A DNA stretch of 64,000 nucleotides from Bacillota bacterium. Its GTDB lineage: Bacteria > Bacillota > Clostridia > Acetivibrionales > DSM-1351. Positions 50,840 through 59,141 of this stretch are shown piece after piece (position 1 is the first letter of the stretch; each line of letters starts with the position of its first letter). The position numbers were made by a program, and so were the translations under genes. The DNA is taken from positions 1 through 64,000 of the forward strand of contig JAEYHZ010000037.1 in NCBI GenBank assembly GCA_023409265.1, given 5' to 3'. The notes under the pieces are model-generated. The model saw nothing but the letters and a program-made list of their open reading frames with translations. It had not been told where the DNA came from and ran no database searches.

Positions 50840-52321
50840 ATGGGGTTGCGAACCATACATCTAAAACTTCATAATCCCAGCACGATAAAGAAAAAAATAA
50901 TTAATAAAGCATTTATTAATTATAATAATGCCTACAATTATTTAATGAACAAAGCTTTTTCGGAGATAGAAAAAATCGAAAATAACTATAAGTCACCCAA
51001 AGGTACATATAGTACCCTGGGGCTCTCCAAATGGATAGACAGTGATTTGTCAGAAGAACTGAACAAATTTGACATACAACCCTTTAAGGATTCCTTAAAG
51101 CTGGACTTTGGAATGACTCTTGCCAGTTATTTTGTTCAGCGTAAAACTAATCCCTCAGTGCCGTTTCCGGGCATTAAAAAGGAACCGGTGTCACCGGGGG
51201 ATAAGCTGAGACCCATATATTTCTGCAGATATGATACCAAAAGAAGCTTTTGTCTTTTGTATGATAAGGAAAACGGTAAGTTTTTCGCCAAGCTGTTTTT
51301 AATGAACATCAGAAATGGAAAAGTTAGAAACAATAACAATTTTTCCAGAGCCTTGAGCTATATATCAAAAAACAGTGAATCTGTAAAAGCTTTAAAGAAG
51401 GAAACTTTTATAATTGTCCCTCTCTCATTCGGTAAATGGCAGCTGAATATGCTTGAGCAGGCAGTTGAGCAGCCTGAAATACTGAGAACGGCACGGTTGT
51501 TGTTTAAAGACAATGCATATTATCTAAGCCTGAGTATTGATTTACCCGATGATGAAAAACTTTCAACTGAAACTTTTCTAGGTGTGGGCAGAGGTATTGA
51601 GAACGCAGTAAATTATTCAGTTGTGGATAATCAGGGGCGATTAATACTAAATGGTATCTTAAATATTAAAAATGATGTAAATCCTTCCGAGCAAAAAACA
51701 GGTTTATTTAATATGGCAAATAAAATTGCAGAAATAGCTGTCGTCAACAAATCCATGGTGGTTCTGCAGAATCTTACCGGAAAGGGAGATAAGCTTAGCT
51801 GGAATGAAGAAGGCAAAGTGGTTAAACCCTTATTTGGCTGCAGGCAGTATAACGATCTTGTGAGAATACTGGACTACAAGCTGCCTCAAAAGGGCCTGCC
51901 TGTCCCTGCAAAGGTGAGTTCAGTAGATATTTTTCACAGATGCAGTGTATGTGGCTGTAATACAAAGAAAAACAGGTTCTCAAAAACCATGTTTATCTGT
52001 ACTACCTGTGGTTTTAGCAGCAATCTGGACAGCCTTGGCAGCTTTAACCTGTCAACCAAGCTTATAAAGTATCAGAATACACCGATAAAACTAAAAGCCC
52101 GGAGAACCGTAGACGGCATGTATTTGTATAACGACCTGATAGGACTGGATTTATTTGTTCCCAGATATGAAAACCCTTTTGACAGCCTTAAGGAAAGAAT
52201 CCACGAAATCTCCGAATCAATTGAAGAGCACACAAATAGTAAAAAGCTTAATATAAAAGACGTTATAAGTGTAATAGAAAAATTAAAAAGTCATGACTTT
52301 ACAAATATAGAAATTATTTAA
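50840..52321 (+). CDS. Nuclease-dead TnpB/Cas12-like protein (TldR-like candidate)
   Basis: 493 residues. The C-terminal half has the TnpB/Cas12 layout: RuvC-I FLGVGRGIENAV (247-257), RuvC-II VVLQNLTG (307-314), the FGCRQYNDLVRILDYK helix, a zinc ribbon (C368, C371, C387, C390) and RuvC-III NLDSLGSFNL (395-404). Catalytic Asp of RuvC-I is Gly250 and catalytic Glu of RuvC-II is Gln310; only Asp397 remains, so DNA cleavage is not expected. The N-terminal 240 residues resemble the TnpB wedge/REC part (LKLHNPSTIKKKIINKAFIN). An ~85-residue C-terminal extension follows. No TnpA gene or transposon ends are seen. A strong GAGGAGG site and 37-nt gap tie it to the phosphatase gene. A foldable RNA lies downstream. 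Confidence 0.85.
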   Translation: MGLRTIHLKLHNPSTIKKKIINKAFINYNNAYNYLMNKAFSEIEKIENNYKSPKGTYSTLGLSKWIDSDLSEELNKFDIQPFKDSLKLDFGMTLASYFVQRKTNPSVPFPGIKKEPVSPGDKLRPIYFCRYDTKRSFCLLYDKENGKFFAKLFLMNIRNGKVRNNNNFSRALSYISKNSESVKALKKETFIIVPLSFGKWQLNMLEQAVEQPEILRTARLLFKDNAYYLSLSIDLPDDEKLSTETFLGVGRGIENAVNYSVVDNQGRLILNGILNIKNDVNPSEQKTGLFNMANKIAEIAVVNKSMVVLQNLTGKGDKLSWNEEGKVVKPLFGCRQYNDLVRILDYKLPQKGLPVPAKVSSVDIFHRCSVCGCNTKKNRFSKTMFICTTCGFSSNLDSLGSFNLSTKLIKYQNTPIKLKARRTVDGMYLYNDLIGLDLFVPRYENPFDSLKERIHEISESIEEHTNSKKLNIKDVISVIEKLKSHDFTNIEII

Positions 52322-52399
52322 AAGTTAAAATAGAATAATTTATATTAATTTCAGTTTTGGTTTATTTAATAAAAAACAATTTTGAATTTTATAAGTTTT

Positions 52400-52485
52400 G
52401 TGCCCTTGCTGCCGCACATAGCCTACAGAGTAGGCTTAAACATGCGAAAGTGTGTTGAAAAAGTGCAGCTATCTAACTTATGAAG
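52400..52485 (+). ncRNA. Candidate guide RNA (omega-RNA-like) downstream of the dead TnpB
   Basis: An outer stem (52408-52417, GCTGCCGCAC with a two-base bulge) pairs with GTGCAGC (52463-52469). It encloses AGCCTAC-AGA-GTAGGCT (52420-52436) and ACATGC-GAAA-GTGTGT (52440-52455). The 16 nt between the scaffold and the terminator, TATCTAACTTATGAAG (52470-52485), are in the place of a guide. Position, orientation and closing terminator match the guide RNAs of TnpB/TldR systems, but no homology search was possible. The AT-rich 52322-52399 may contribute to the scaffold. Confidence 0.5.
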
Positions 52486-52520
52486 CCGAATCAGCTTGCC
52501 TGATCCGGCTTCATTTAATT
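52480..52520 (+). terminator. Intrinsic terminator after the candidate guide RNA
   Basis: ATGAAGCCGAATCAG (52480-52494) pairs with CTGATCCGGCTTCAT (52500-52514) with one A-C mismatch, followed by TTAATTTTATTT. Confidence 0.85.
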
Positions 52521-52602
52521 TTATTTGCTGTTTGATATTGTTTTTGATATTATAAAGTTGAAGTTGAGCTTAATTTACAATTAAGGAATCATGGGAGATA
52601 CA

Positions 52603-54471
52603 ATGTTTATTTGTAACCGAGAAAAACGTTTTCTTAATAAGGTGAAGGAAAGTAAAATTCACAATAGCTTTAAAAAAATGAGCTTTAAATCAAAACTGAT
52701 ATTTTCCTTCATATTCGTTTCTATTATTCCAATTTTACTGGTACAGTCAATATCCTACTTTAATACTACTTCTGCTATGAGAGAAAACGTTAATGAGCTT
52801 ATCACCTACAATCTTGCCCAAACTGAAAAGAATTTAAATACAACTCTTAACTCCTATATGGATATTCTCTATCAGATATATACCGATGATGAAATAATAG
52901 AGCTTGTCAAAAAGATAAATGAGGAATCGGAAAGTGCAATGGAAATCAGTCTTCTCCGTGACAGGCTGAGCCGATTGACCAATTCAAAGGAAGGGATTAG
53001 AAGTATAGCAATACTTTGTTCAGGAGGGAAAGCAGCATTTTATGATACTCTGACCGCCTCTTCTCTGGACAGCTCCTGGATGAATAAGAACTTTAACCGG
53101 GCTGAATTCTATTCTAATATAACTGCCAGCAAAGGATCTGTTTTAATACCTACCTCATTTGCATCTCAGCTGGGGGATAAAAAGTATTTCCTTTTCCATA
53201 TAGCCAATAAGATGGTAGACTTCAATGATATCAGAAAGGCTGCAATTGGGGTTATAGTAATAAGTATAGACGAGGATATTATTTATAAAGCCTGTAACGA
53301 GGTTGAAACCAATAATTCAGTAAAAAGAGGCGTAAAGAGCGTTAATTTCATAGTTGATAAAGAAGGATATATTATATCTTTTCCCGATAAGAATCTTGTG
53401 GGTACCAAAATTTCAGAGAATAATACTGCTTCCGTAAAAGGGAAGGATGATAAATATGCAGCTGCAGCCCGTGAAATATCATATTTTGACACCAATTCCA
53501 TTATAACCAACACTTTAACCAGCGAAAAAAATGGCTGGATTATTGTGAATGCCGTTGATCAGAGCTATCTTTTCAGCAAGGTATACATGACCCAGAGATT
53601 GACAATTACTTTTGGATTATTAGTTTTACTTTTCTCGATAATTGTAATATTCTATGTTACCAGGAATTTCTCAGGTTCAATCGGAAAAATACTGAAGGCA
53701 ATGAAATCTGCCCAGGAGGGTGAGCTTTCTGTAAGAGTGGAACTTGATGATGACGGTGACGAGATGTCGGCCATTGCTACAAGGTTCAATAAAATGATAT
53801 TCCAAATCAATAAGCTGGTGGAAGAGGTCAAGGATGCCACCTTTAAGCAGAAGGAAGCAGAAATAAGAGCTCTTGAAGCACAAATCAATCCCCATTTTCT
53901 CTATAATACACTTGACGCCATAAACTGGATGGCAATAGAGAAGGATGAACATGAAATAAGCAATATGCTTAAATCCCTTGCTCAGATACTGCGTTACAGT
54001 GTTAATAAAAGCAATAGTATAGTTAAGTTGAGAGAAGAGATAGAGTGGCTTAAACAGTATATTTATCTTCAGCAAACCAGATTCAACTATTCCTTTGAAT
54101 GTTTCTTGGACGTAGATGACCAGGTTATGGACTGCAACATTCATAAGCTGCTTTTCCAGCCTTTTATAGAGAATGTTATTATTCATGGCTTTGAAGGAAT
54201 TTACAAGGGCGGAGTTTTAAAAATATGTATTAAAGACATGAAAGATTCAATTCAAATTACAATAAAAGATAATGGAAAAGGAATTGATGAAGAAACGGTA
54301 AAGTGCCTGAATACTTCTGGCCATGGGGAAATAGTGACAAAAGGAAGCGGACTGGGAGTAAAGAATGTGTTTAACAGAATAAAGATGTATTACGGTGAAA
54401 ATGGCAGCTGGCATATGGAAAGTGAACCTGGAAAAGGGACTGGCATATATCTTAAAATACCGAAGCTTTAA
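52603..54471 (+). CDS. YesM-type sensor histidine kinase
   Basis: I favour ATG 52603 (GGGAG 5 nt upstream) over ATG 52591; about 622 residues. Membrane helix 1 (LIFSFIFVSIIPILLVQSI) and helix 2 (LTITFGLLVLLFSIIVIFYV) flank a ~260-residue extracellular sensor domain of Cache type. A HAMP segment (KILKAMKSAQEGELSVRVEL) follows, then the LytS/YesM-type histidine box EAQINPHFLYNTLDAIN and the ATP-binding N, G1 and G2 boxes (QPFIENVIIHGF, DNGKGI, GSGLGVKNVFNRI). It should sense extracellular sugars or the lipoprotein binding protein and phosphorylate the next gene's product. Confidence 0.93.
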   Translation: MFICNREKRFLNKVKESKIHNSFKKMSFKSKLIFSFIFVSIIPILLVQSISYFNTTSAMRENVNELITYNLAQTEKNLNTTLNSYMDILYQIYTDDEIIELVKKINEESESAMEISLLRDRLSRLTNSKEGIRSIAILCSGGKAAFYDTLTASSLDSSWMNKNFNRAEFYSNITASKGSVLIPTSFASQLGDKKYFLFHIANKMVDFNDIRKAAIGVIVISIDEDIIYKACNEVETNNSVKRGVKSVNFIVDKEGYIISFPDKNLVGTKISENNTASVKGKDDKYAAAAREISYFDTNSIITNTLTSEKNGWIIVNAVDQSYLFSKVYMTQRLTITFGLLVLLFSIIVIFYVTRNFSGSIGKILKAMKSAQEGELSVRVELDDDGDEMSAIATRFNKMIFQINKLVEEVKDATFKQKEAEIRALEAQINPHFLYNTLDAINWMAIEKDEHEISNMLKSLAQILRYSVNKSNSIVKLREEIEWLKQYIYLQQTRFNYSFECFLDVDDQVMDCNIHKLLFQPFIENVIIHGFEGIYKGGVLKICIKDMKDSIQITIKDNGKGIDEETVKCLNTSGHGEIVTKGSGLGVKNVFNRIKMYYGENGSWHMESEPGKGTGIYLKIPKL

Positions 54472-54480
54472 CAGGGGGAT

Positions 54481-56040
54481 ATGGTGAATAATAAATTGAG
54501 AATTGTCGTGGTTGAAGATGAATACAGAGTCCGCACCGGGGTTGTCAAGCTTATCGGTAAAATAAAACCGGAGTATCAGGTTATCGGTGAAGCAGAAAAC
54601 GGATTGATTGGCCTGGAGCTGATATCAGCCTGTAAGCCTGATCTGGTTATAGTGGATATTAAGATGCCCTTAATGGACGGAATTGAAATGCTGTCCCAAT
54701 TAAAACAAAAGGGGATTAGGCATAAAACTATAATTTTAAGCGGCTATTCCGATTTTGAATTCGCTCAGAAGGCAATTAAAATAGGTGTAAGCGAGTATCT
54801 TTTAAAGCCTGTGACAGCTAATGATCTTGAGCAAACCCTGAAAAATATTGAAAAAGAAGTGGAAATGGAAAGAATTCATGAATCGAATCAAACTCAAGGT
54901 TTGAATTCTATTGAAAACATCCTCCAAAACATAGTTTTAGGTAGTAATGACAGGTTGGAAGATATGTATCAGTTTTTATTTGAAAAGTTTGAAATTGATT
55001 CAAAAAAGAGTTTTACCGCTGTAAGTGTTTATTATGGGGATAATGCTGAGAGTGATTGCAATAAATTAAAAACAATACTGTCAGAAGCAATGAACGATTT
55101 TAATCTTGGTGGTTTTGGCTTATTTGAGCTGGCACTGCATCATGAAATAATTATAGTGATATATGACTGTTCGAGTTACCAGCTTTTGGAAAGGTATTTT
55201 CAAAACATTGTTATCAGGAATGTAATAAGGAATAATATCAAGGGACTTGCTTTTGGCTGGATAATGTTTGATGGTCTGGAAAATCTGAAGAAAAGTATCA
55301 GCACCATCAGAAAGGAACTTAAATGGTCCATTGTACTGGGAGAGGATATCCTTATATCGTATCCGAAGACACAGCAGATAAATACAAAACTGATACAATA
55401 TCCTATAGAAATTGAGTCTTCAGCAAAAGCCGCTGTTTTTTCCAATGATCCGATTAAATTGAAAAAACTGTTTGATGACTTTAGCTCCTGGTGGCAGAAA
55501 GAACTATATCACCCGTCGGGAGTAACAGAGTCATTTGTCCGGTTTGCCTCTTCAATAATAAATGTTATAAAAGAAACAGATTTTGATTTATATAAGGCAA
55601 TCAACCAAAAAGAGACACTGCAGGGAATAATAGATTCAACCACCTGGTGTGAGCTTAACAGGGCTTTATATGCAATCATGGATAAAATCTCAAAGGGTGC
55701 AAACAAGAGATCCCAGGTGCTGGGCCTTACGGTTAAAAGGGCCATCAGTATGATAAATGAATTTTATAAGGACGGAATCACCCTGGATCAGATTGCTGCA
55801 AGACTGAATATTACTCCTGAATATCTTGGTTCTCTCTTTAACAGGGAGGTAGGCATAAATTTCAGTGCCTATATTAAGGATTTCAGGATTAAAAAAGCAA
55901 AGGAACTGCTCATAAGTAAAGACCTAAAAACCTATGAGATCTCGGAACAGGTGGGATATTCCGATCCCAAATATTTTAACCGTGTTTTTAAGGAGACAAC
56001 AGGATTGACTCCCGGTGAATATCAGAGAGCATATAAATAA
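54481..56040 (+). CDS. YesN-type AraC response regulator
   Basis: 519 residues; GTG 54484 is an alternative start with better spacing from AGGGGG. The receiver domain has VVVEDEYRVRTGV, the phospho-acceptor Asp in DLVIVDIKMPLMDGIEML, and SGYSDFEFAQKAI with KPV. A central ~280-residue regulatory region is followed by the AraC HTH pair: GITLDQIAARLNITPEYLGS and TYEISEQVGYSDPKYFNRVFKETTGLTPGEY. It is 10 nt downstream of the kinase gene and should activate the sugar-uptake genes that follow. Confidence 0.93.
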   Translation: MVNNKLRIVVVEDEYRVRTGVVKLIGKIKPEYQVIGEAENGLIGLELISACKPDLVIVDIKMPLMDGIEMLSQLKQKGIRHKTIILSGYSDFEFAQKAIKIGVSEYLLKPVTANDLEQTLKNIEKEVEMERIHESNQTQGLNSIENILQNIVLGSNDRLEDMYQFLFEKFEIDSKKSFTAVSVYYGDNAESDCNKLKTILSEAMNDFNLGGFGLFELALHHEIIIVIYDCSSYQLLERYFQNIVIRNVIRNNIKGLAFGWIMFDGLENLKKSISTIRKELKWSIVLGEDILISYPKTQQINTKLIQYPIEIESSAKAAVFSNDPIKLKKLFDDFSSWWQKELYHPSGVTESFVRFASSIINVIKETDFDLYKAINQKETLQGIIDSTTWCELNRALYAIMDKISKGANKRSQVLGLTVKRAISMINEFYKDGITLDQIAARLNITPEYLGSLFNREVGINFSAYIKDFRIKKAKELLISKDLKTYEISEQVGYSDPKYFNRVFKETTGLTPGEYQRAYK

Positions 56041-56056
56041 AATTTTGGTGGTGAAA

Positions 56057-57298
56057 ATGGTGAAAAAATCAATATTGATGATTATATGTATTGTGCTTGT
56101 ATTGTATTCATTTGAAGGGTGTGGAAAAACTCAAAAAGACAATGTTTCTGCACGAATTGAAAGCACTGAAAGGATCAGACTGACATTGCTTTTCTATTAT
56201 GAGGGTCAGGAGAGGTTTTCACTTATAAATAATCTTTGTAACGCATTTAACAAAGAGCAGAGAGAAAGTGAAGCAATTCCGGAATTTGTTCCGTTTGAGG
56301 AATTGAAGAAAAAGCTGTTGACAGGGCTGGCTCAGGGTGATCCGCCGGATATTGTGATAAATGATATACCAGATTATGCTTATCTGGCAGAACGGGGGGT
56401 ATTAGGGGATATAACAGATAAAATAGCCAATTGGCAGGATTTTAGACAATATTATGGAAACTCAATAGAAGCCTGCACCTATAAGGGCAGAATTTATGGG
56501 GTGCCGGTTGGCGAAAACTGTCTGGAGCTTTTCTATAATAAAAAAATGTTTGAACAACATAAGTTAAGTCCTCCCAAAACCTGGGATGAACTTAGAATCA
56601 CTGCTAAAAAATTGACAAATAAAAATACAAATGGTTTGGGAATCAGTGCGCAGAACAGCGAACAAGGCATGTTTCAGTTTCTGACCTGGTTTTATTCTGC
56701 AGGTGCGACTATAAAAAAAATTGATAGCCCCGAGTCTATAAAGGCGTTTGGCTATTTGGCAGATTTAGTGAAGGACGGATCAATGAGCAGGGAAATAATA
56801 AACTGGTCCCAGGCTGATGTTATGAAGCAGTTTGCTGATGAAAGAATTGCAATGATGCTCAATGGTTCATGGCAGATATCGGAATTGAAGCTTAAAGCTC
56901 CTAAATTGAAGTATGGCATTGCAAAAATTCCAATGGATAAAAAGTCAGTTACAATTTTAGGAGGCGAAAACATCAGTGTAGTCAATTGGGAAAATCAAAG
57001 TCAGGCTTTTGAATTTTTAAAATTCTTTTGCAAGGTGGAAAATGTAAGAATTTTTACAAAATCCAGTGGCTATTTCCCTTCGAGAAAAGATGTAGCTGTG
57101 GACGAAGAACTTACAGCTTCGGAAGCAAAGCTTTTTGGGGAAGATATTAAAAATGCAATTCCAAGAGGTCCTGATCCCAATTGGCCCGAAATGTCAAAAA
57201 TAGCCACAAATGCATTGCATGAGGTGCTGACACAGAAAAAGACACCTGAGGAGGCTGCCAAATGGGCTCAGGACGGTATAGAGAAATTGGGCGGATAG
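56057..57298 (+). CDS. Sugar ABC transporter solute-binding lipoprotein (first)
   Basis: From ATG 56057 (GGTGGTG upstream), 413 residues. A lipoprotein signal MVKKSILMIICIVLVLYSFEGC with Cys22 is followed by the family 1 binding-protein fold: LTLLFYYEGQERFSLI, QGDPPDIVINDIPDYAYLAERG, GRIYGVPVGENCLELFYNKKMFE, WSQADVMKQFADERIAMMLNG and GGENISVVNW. It overlaps the operon of the two-component genes (17 nt apart) and precedes a terminator. It resembles the second binding protein closely but is more diverged. It may be part of the sensing complex with the kinase. Confidence 0.92.
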   Translation: MVKKSILMIICIVLVLYSFEGCGKTQKDNVSARIESTERIRLTLLFYYEGQERFSLINNLCNAFNKEQRESEAIPEFVPFEELKKKLLTGLAQGDPPDIVINDIPDYAYLAERGVLGDITDKIANWQDFRQYYGNSIEACTYKGRIYGVPVGENCLELFYNKKMFEQHKLSPPKTWDELRITAKKLTNKNTNGLGISAQNSEQGMFQFLTWFYSAGATIKKIDSPESIKAFGYLADLVKDGSMSREIINWSQADVMKQFADERIAMMLNGSWQISELKLKAPKLKYGIAKIPMDKKSVTILGGENISVVNWENQSQAFEFLKFFCKVENVRIFTKSSGYFPSRKDVAVDEELTASEAKLFGEDIKNAIPRGPDPNWPEMSKIATNALHEVLTQKKTPEEAAKWAQDGIEKLGG

Positions 57299-57314
57299 AA
57301 CCTTCAAAGAGTAA

Positions 57315-57362
57315 GTACACGTTGAAAGTAGCAATACCTGGCTTTCAGCGTGTACCTTTTTT
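57315..57362 (+). terminator. Intrinsic terminator of the two-component operon
   Basis: GTACACGTTGAAAG (57315-57328) pairs with CTTTCAGCGTGTAC (57342-57355), followed by CTTTTTTA. From here to 57609 I see no gene, only the promoter region of the next binding protein; no clear box can be assigned. Confidence 0.9.
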
Positions 57363-57609
57363 ATTTTGTTTAACTTTCATTTCAACTTGTAAAGGTCGGA
57401 ATCATAAAATTTTTATGGTAATTTATTATTCGGATTTATGGCTTTATATTTCTTTGGATCAATTCACATTAGTTTTTTCCACCTTTCTTAGACTTTTGGA
57501 ATAACCAGGTTTTTATTAAAGTTTTATAATAAAGTCGTAATAAGTCAATGACATTCCCGGCGCGCAGGAGTCATCGAATAAGCAGAACGAATTTTAGGAG
57601 GATGTATTT

Positions 57610-58902
57610 ATGAAAAGAGTTATTGCTTTACTTTTGGTATCCATGCTGGTAATTGGATTATTCGCAGGCTGCGGAAGTTCAAACGGATCTGCTGGAACAA
57701 CTGCCGATTCAAAAAGCTCAGGTGGATCATCAGTCAGTGAAGTATCTTCTTCATCAGCCCAACCCGCTGAAAAAGCAAAAGTAACCTTGTGGTACTACTG
57801 GGAAAACAAAGACCATCAACAGATTCTTGCTGATATAATCAAGCAATACAATGGTTCCCAAAATGAAGTTGAGGTTGCAAACGAGTATTACCCATTTGCG
57901 GACTTTAAGAAAGCTCTGTCCATAGGACTGGCTGCAAGCAAGCTTCCCGATCTGGTACTGATAGATAATCCGGATCATGCTGCATACGCTGCCATGGGTC
58001 TCTTCGCAGATATTACAGAACAAATAAAAGATTGGCCTGATAAGGAACAGTATTTTGAGGGCCCATGGAAATCCTGTACTCTTGACGGCAAGGTCTATGG
58101 AATCCCATTCGGAAGCAACGATCTGGCACTTTATTATAACGAAGATATGTTAAACAAAGCCGGTGTTAAACCTCCTCAAACCTGGGATGAGCTGAGAGAA
58201 GCTGCTAAAAAGCTGACCGGTAATGGTGTGACCGGATTGGGAGTATCAGCTCCAAAAACCGAAGAAGGAACCTTCCAATTCATGCCATGGATTTTGTCAG
58301 CAGGAGGAGACCTGACAAAAGTGGACAGCCCGGAGGGAATAAAATCCTTTACTATGGTATCGGATCTTGTTAAAGACGGTTCCATGAGCAAGGAAGTTAT
58401 GAACTGGGTTCAGTCTGACGTATTGAAGCAGTTTATGGCAGGTAAGGTAGCCATGATGTTCAATGGACCCTGGCAGGTTCCAACCTTGAAAAAGGATGCT
58501 CCGGATTTGAAATGGAATGTAACTCTTATTCCTAAAGACAAACAGTATGCATCAGTTCTGGGAGGAGAAAACTGGGGAGTTGTAAACGGCAAAAATGTTG
58601 AAGCTACGGTTAAATTCCTCAAGTACGCAACAAAAGCGGATGTATACAAAAGCTATATCGGAAAATTTGGTTACTTCCCTTCAAGAAAGGACCTGGCAGC
58701 TGATCCTCAATTTACGGCAGATCCAATTTACAAGGTATTTATAGATGAATTGCAGTATGCGCAGCCAAGAGGTCCCCATCCAAAATGGCCTGAACTTTCA
58801 AATGCTGTTTCACAGGCTTTACAGGAAGTGATAACCGGTGCAAAAACCCCTGAAGCCGCGGCAAAGGATGCCCAGGTAAAGATAGATAAAGCCATTAAAT
58901 AA
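57610..58902 (+). CDS. Sugar ABC transporter solute-binding lipoprotein (second)
   Basis: 430 residues after AGGAGG. The lipobox LFAGC (Cys21) is followed by a ~35-residue Ser/Gly linker and the family 1 binding fold: WYYWENKDHQQILADIIKQYN, LPDLVLIDNPDHAAYAAMG, GKVYGIPFGSNDLALYYNEDML, DVLKQFMAGKVAMMFNGPWQ, GGENWGVVNG. It is clearly paralogous to the first binding protein. It heads the transport unit with two CUT1 permeases and a GH31 glycosidase; the ATPase is not in the window, as is common when one MsiK-type ATPase serves many transporters. The ligand is probably an oligosaccharide. Confidence 0.95.
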   Translation: MKRVIALLLVSMLVIGLFAGCGSSNGSAGTTADSKSSGGSSVSEVSSSSAQPAEKAKVTLWYYWENKDHQQILADIIKQYNGSQNEVEVANEYYPFADFKKALSIGLAASKLPDLVLIDNPDHAAYAAMGLFADITEQIKDWPDKEQYFEGPWKSCTLDGKVYGIPFGSNDLALYYNEDMLNKAGVKPPQTWDELREAAKKLTGNGVTGLGVSAPKTEEGTFQFMPWILSAGGDLTKVDSPEGIKSFTMVSDLVKDGSMSKEVMNWVQSDVLKQFMAGKVAMMFNGPWQVPTLKKDAPDLKWNVTLIPKDKQYASVLGGENWGVVNGKNVEATVKFLKYATKADVYKSYIGKFGYFPSRKDLAADPQFTADPIYKVFIDELQYAQPRGPHPKWPELSNAVSQALQEVITGAKTPEAAAKDAQVKIDKAIK

Positions 58903-58926
58903 GGCTTCAAAATTTGATGTTTTATG

Positions 58927-59033
58927 GTGTAGTACATAAGCGTCTGTTTAATGTCATATTACGTCGGTCATTTTGGTGGATGCCATACACAAGCAGACAT
59001 TAAACAAGCTCTAAGAAATTATGTACTACACCT
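58927..59033 (+). other. Large nested stem-loop between binding-protein and permease genes
   Basis: GGTGTAGTACATAA (58927-58940) pairs perfectly with TTATGTACTACACC (59020-59033). Inside, TGTTTAATGTC (58946-58956) pairs with GACATTAAACA (58997-59007). There is no T tract, so partial termination or protection of the binding-protein mRNA 3' end is likely, allowing more binding protein than permease. A MITE remnant is the alternative. Confidence 0.7.
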
Positions 59034-59141
59034 AAGGTCTCTTAAAAAAATAATACACTATTTTGAAGCGAAAAATAACAGCCTCAAAAATGGTAGGTTA
59101 TTGTATAGAAGACCTAATATAAAGAATAGTGGGTGACTTGG

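Noticed and set aside
50840..52321. Active IS605/IS607 transposon carrying TnpB
   Set aside because: Two catalytic RuvC residues are replaced, no TnpA gene is nearby, and no transposon-end pattern is visible; the gene fits the operon instead.
58951..59136. 61-codon ORF between binding-protein and permease genes
   Set aside because: It lies over the nested stem-loop, has no ribosome binding site and no recognisable family.
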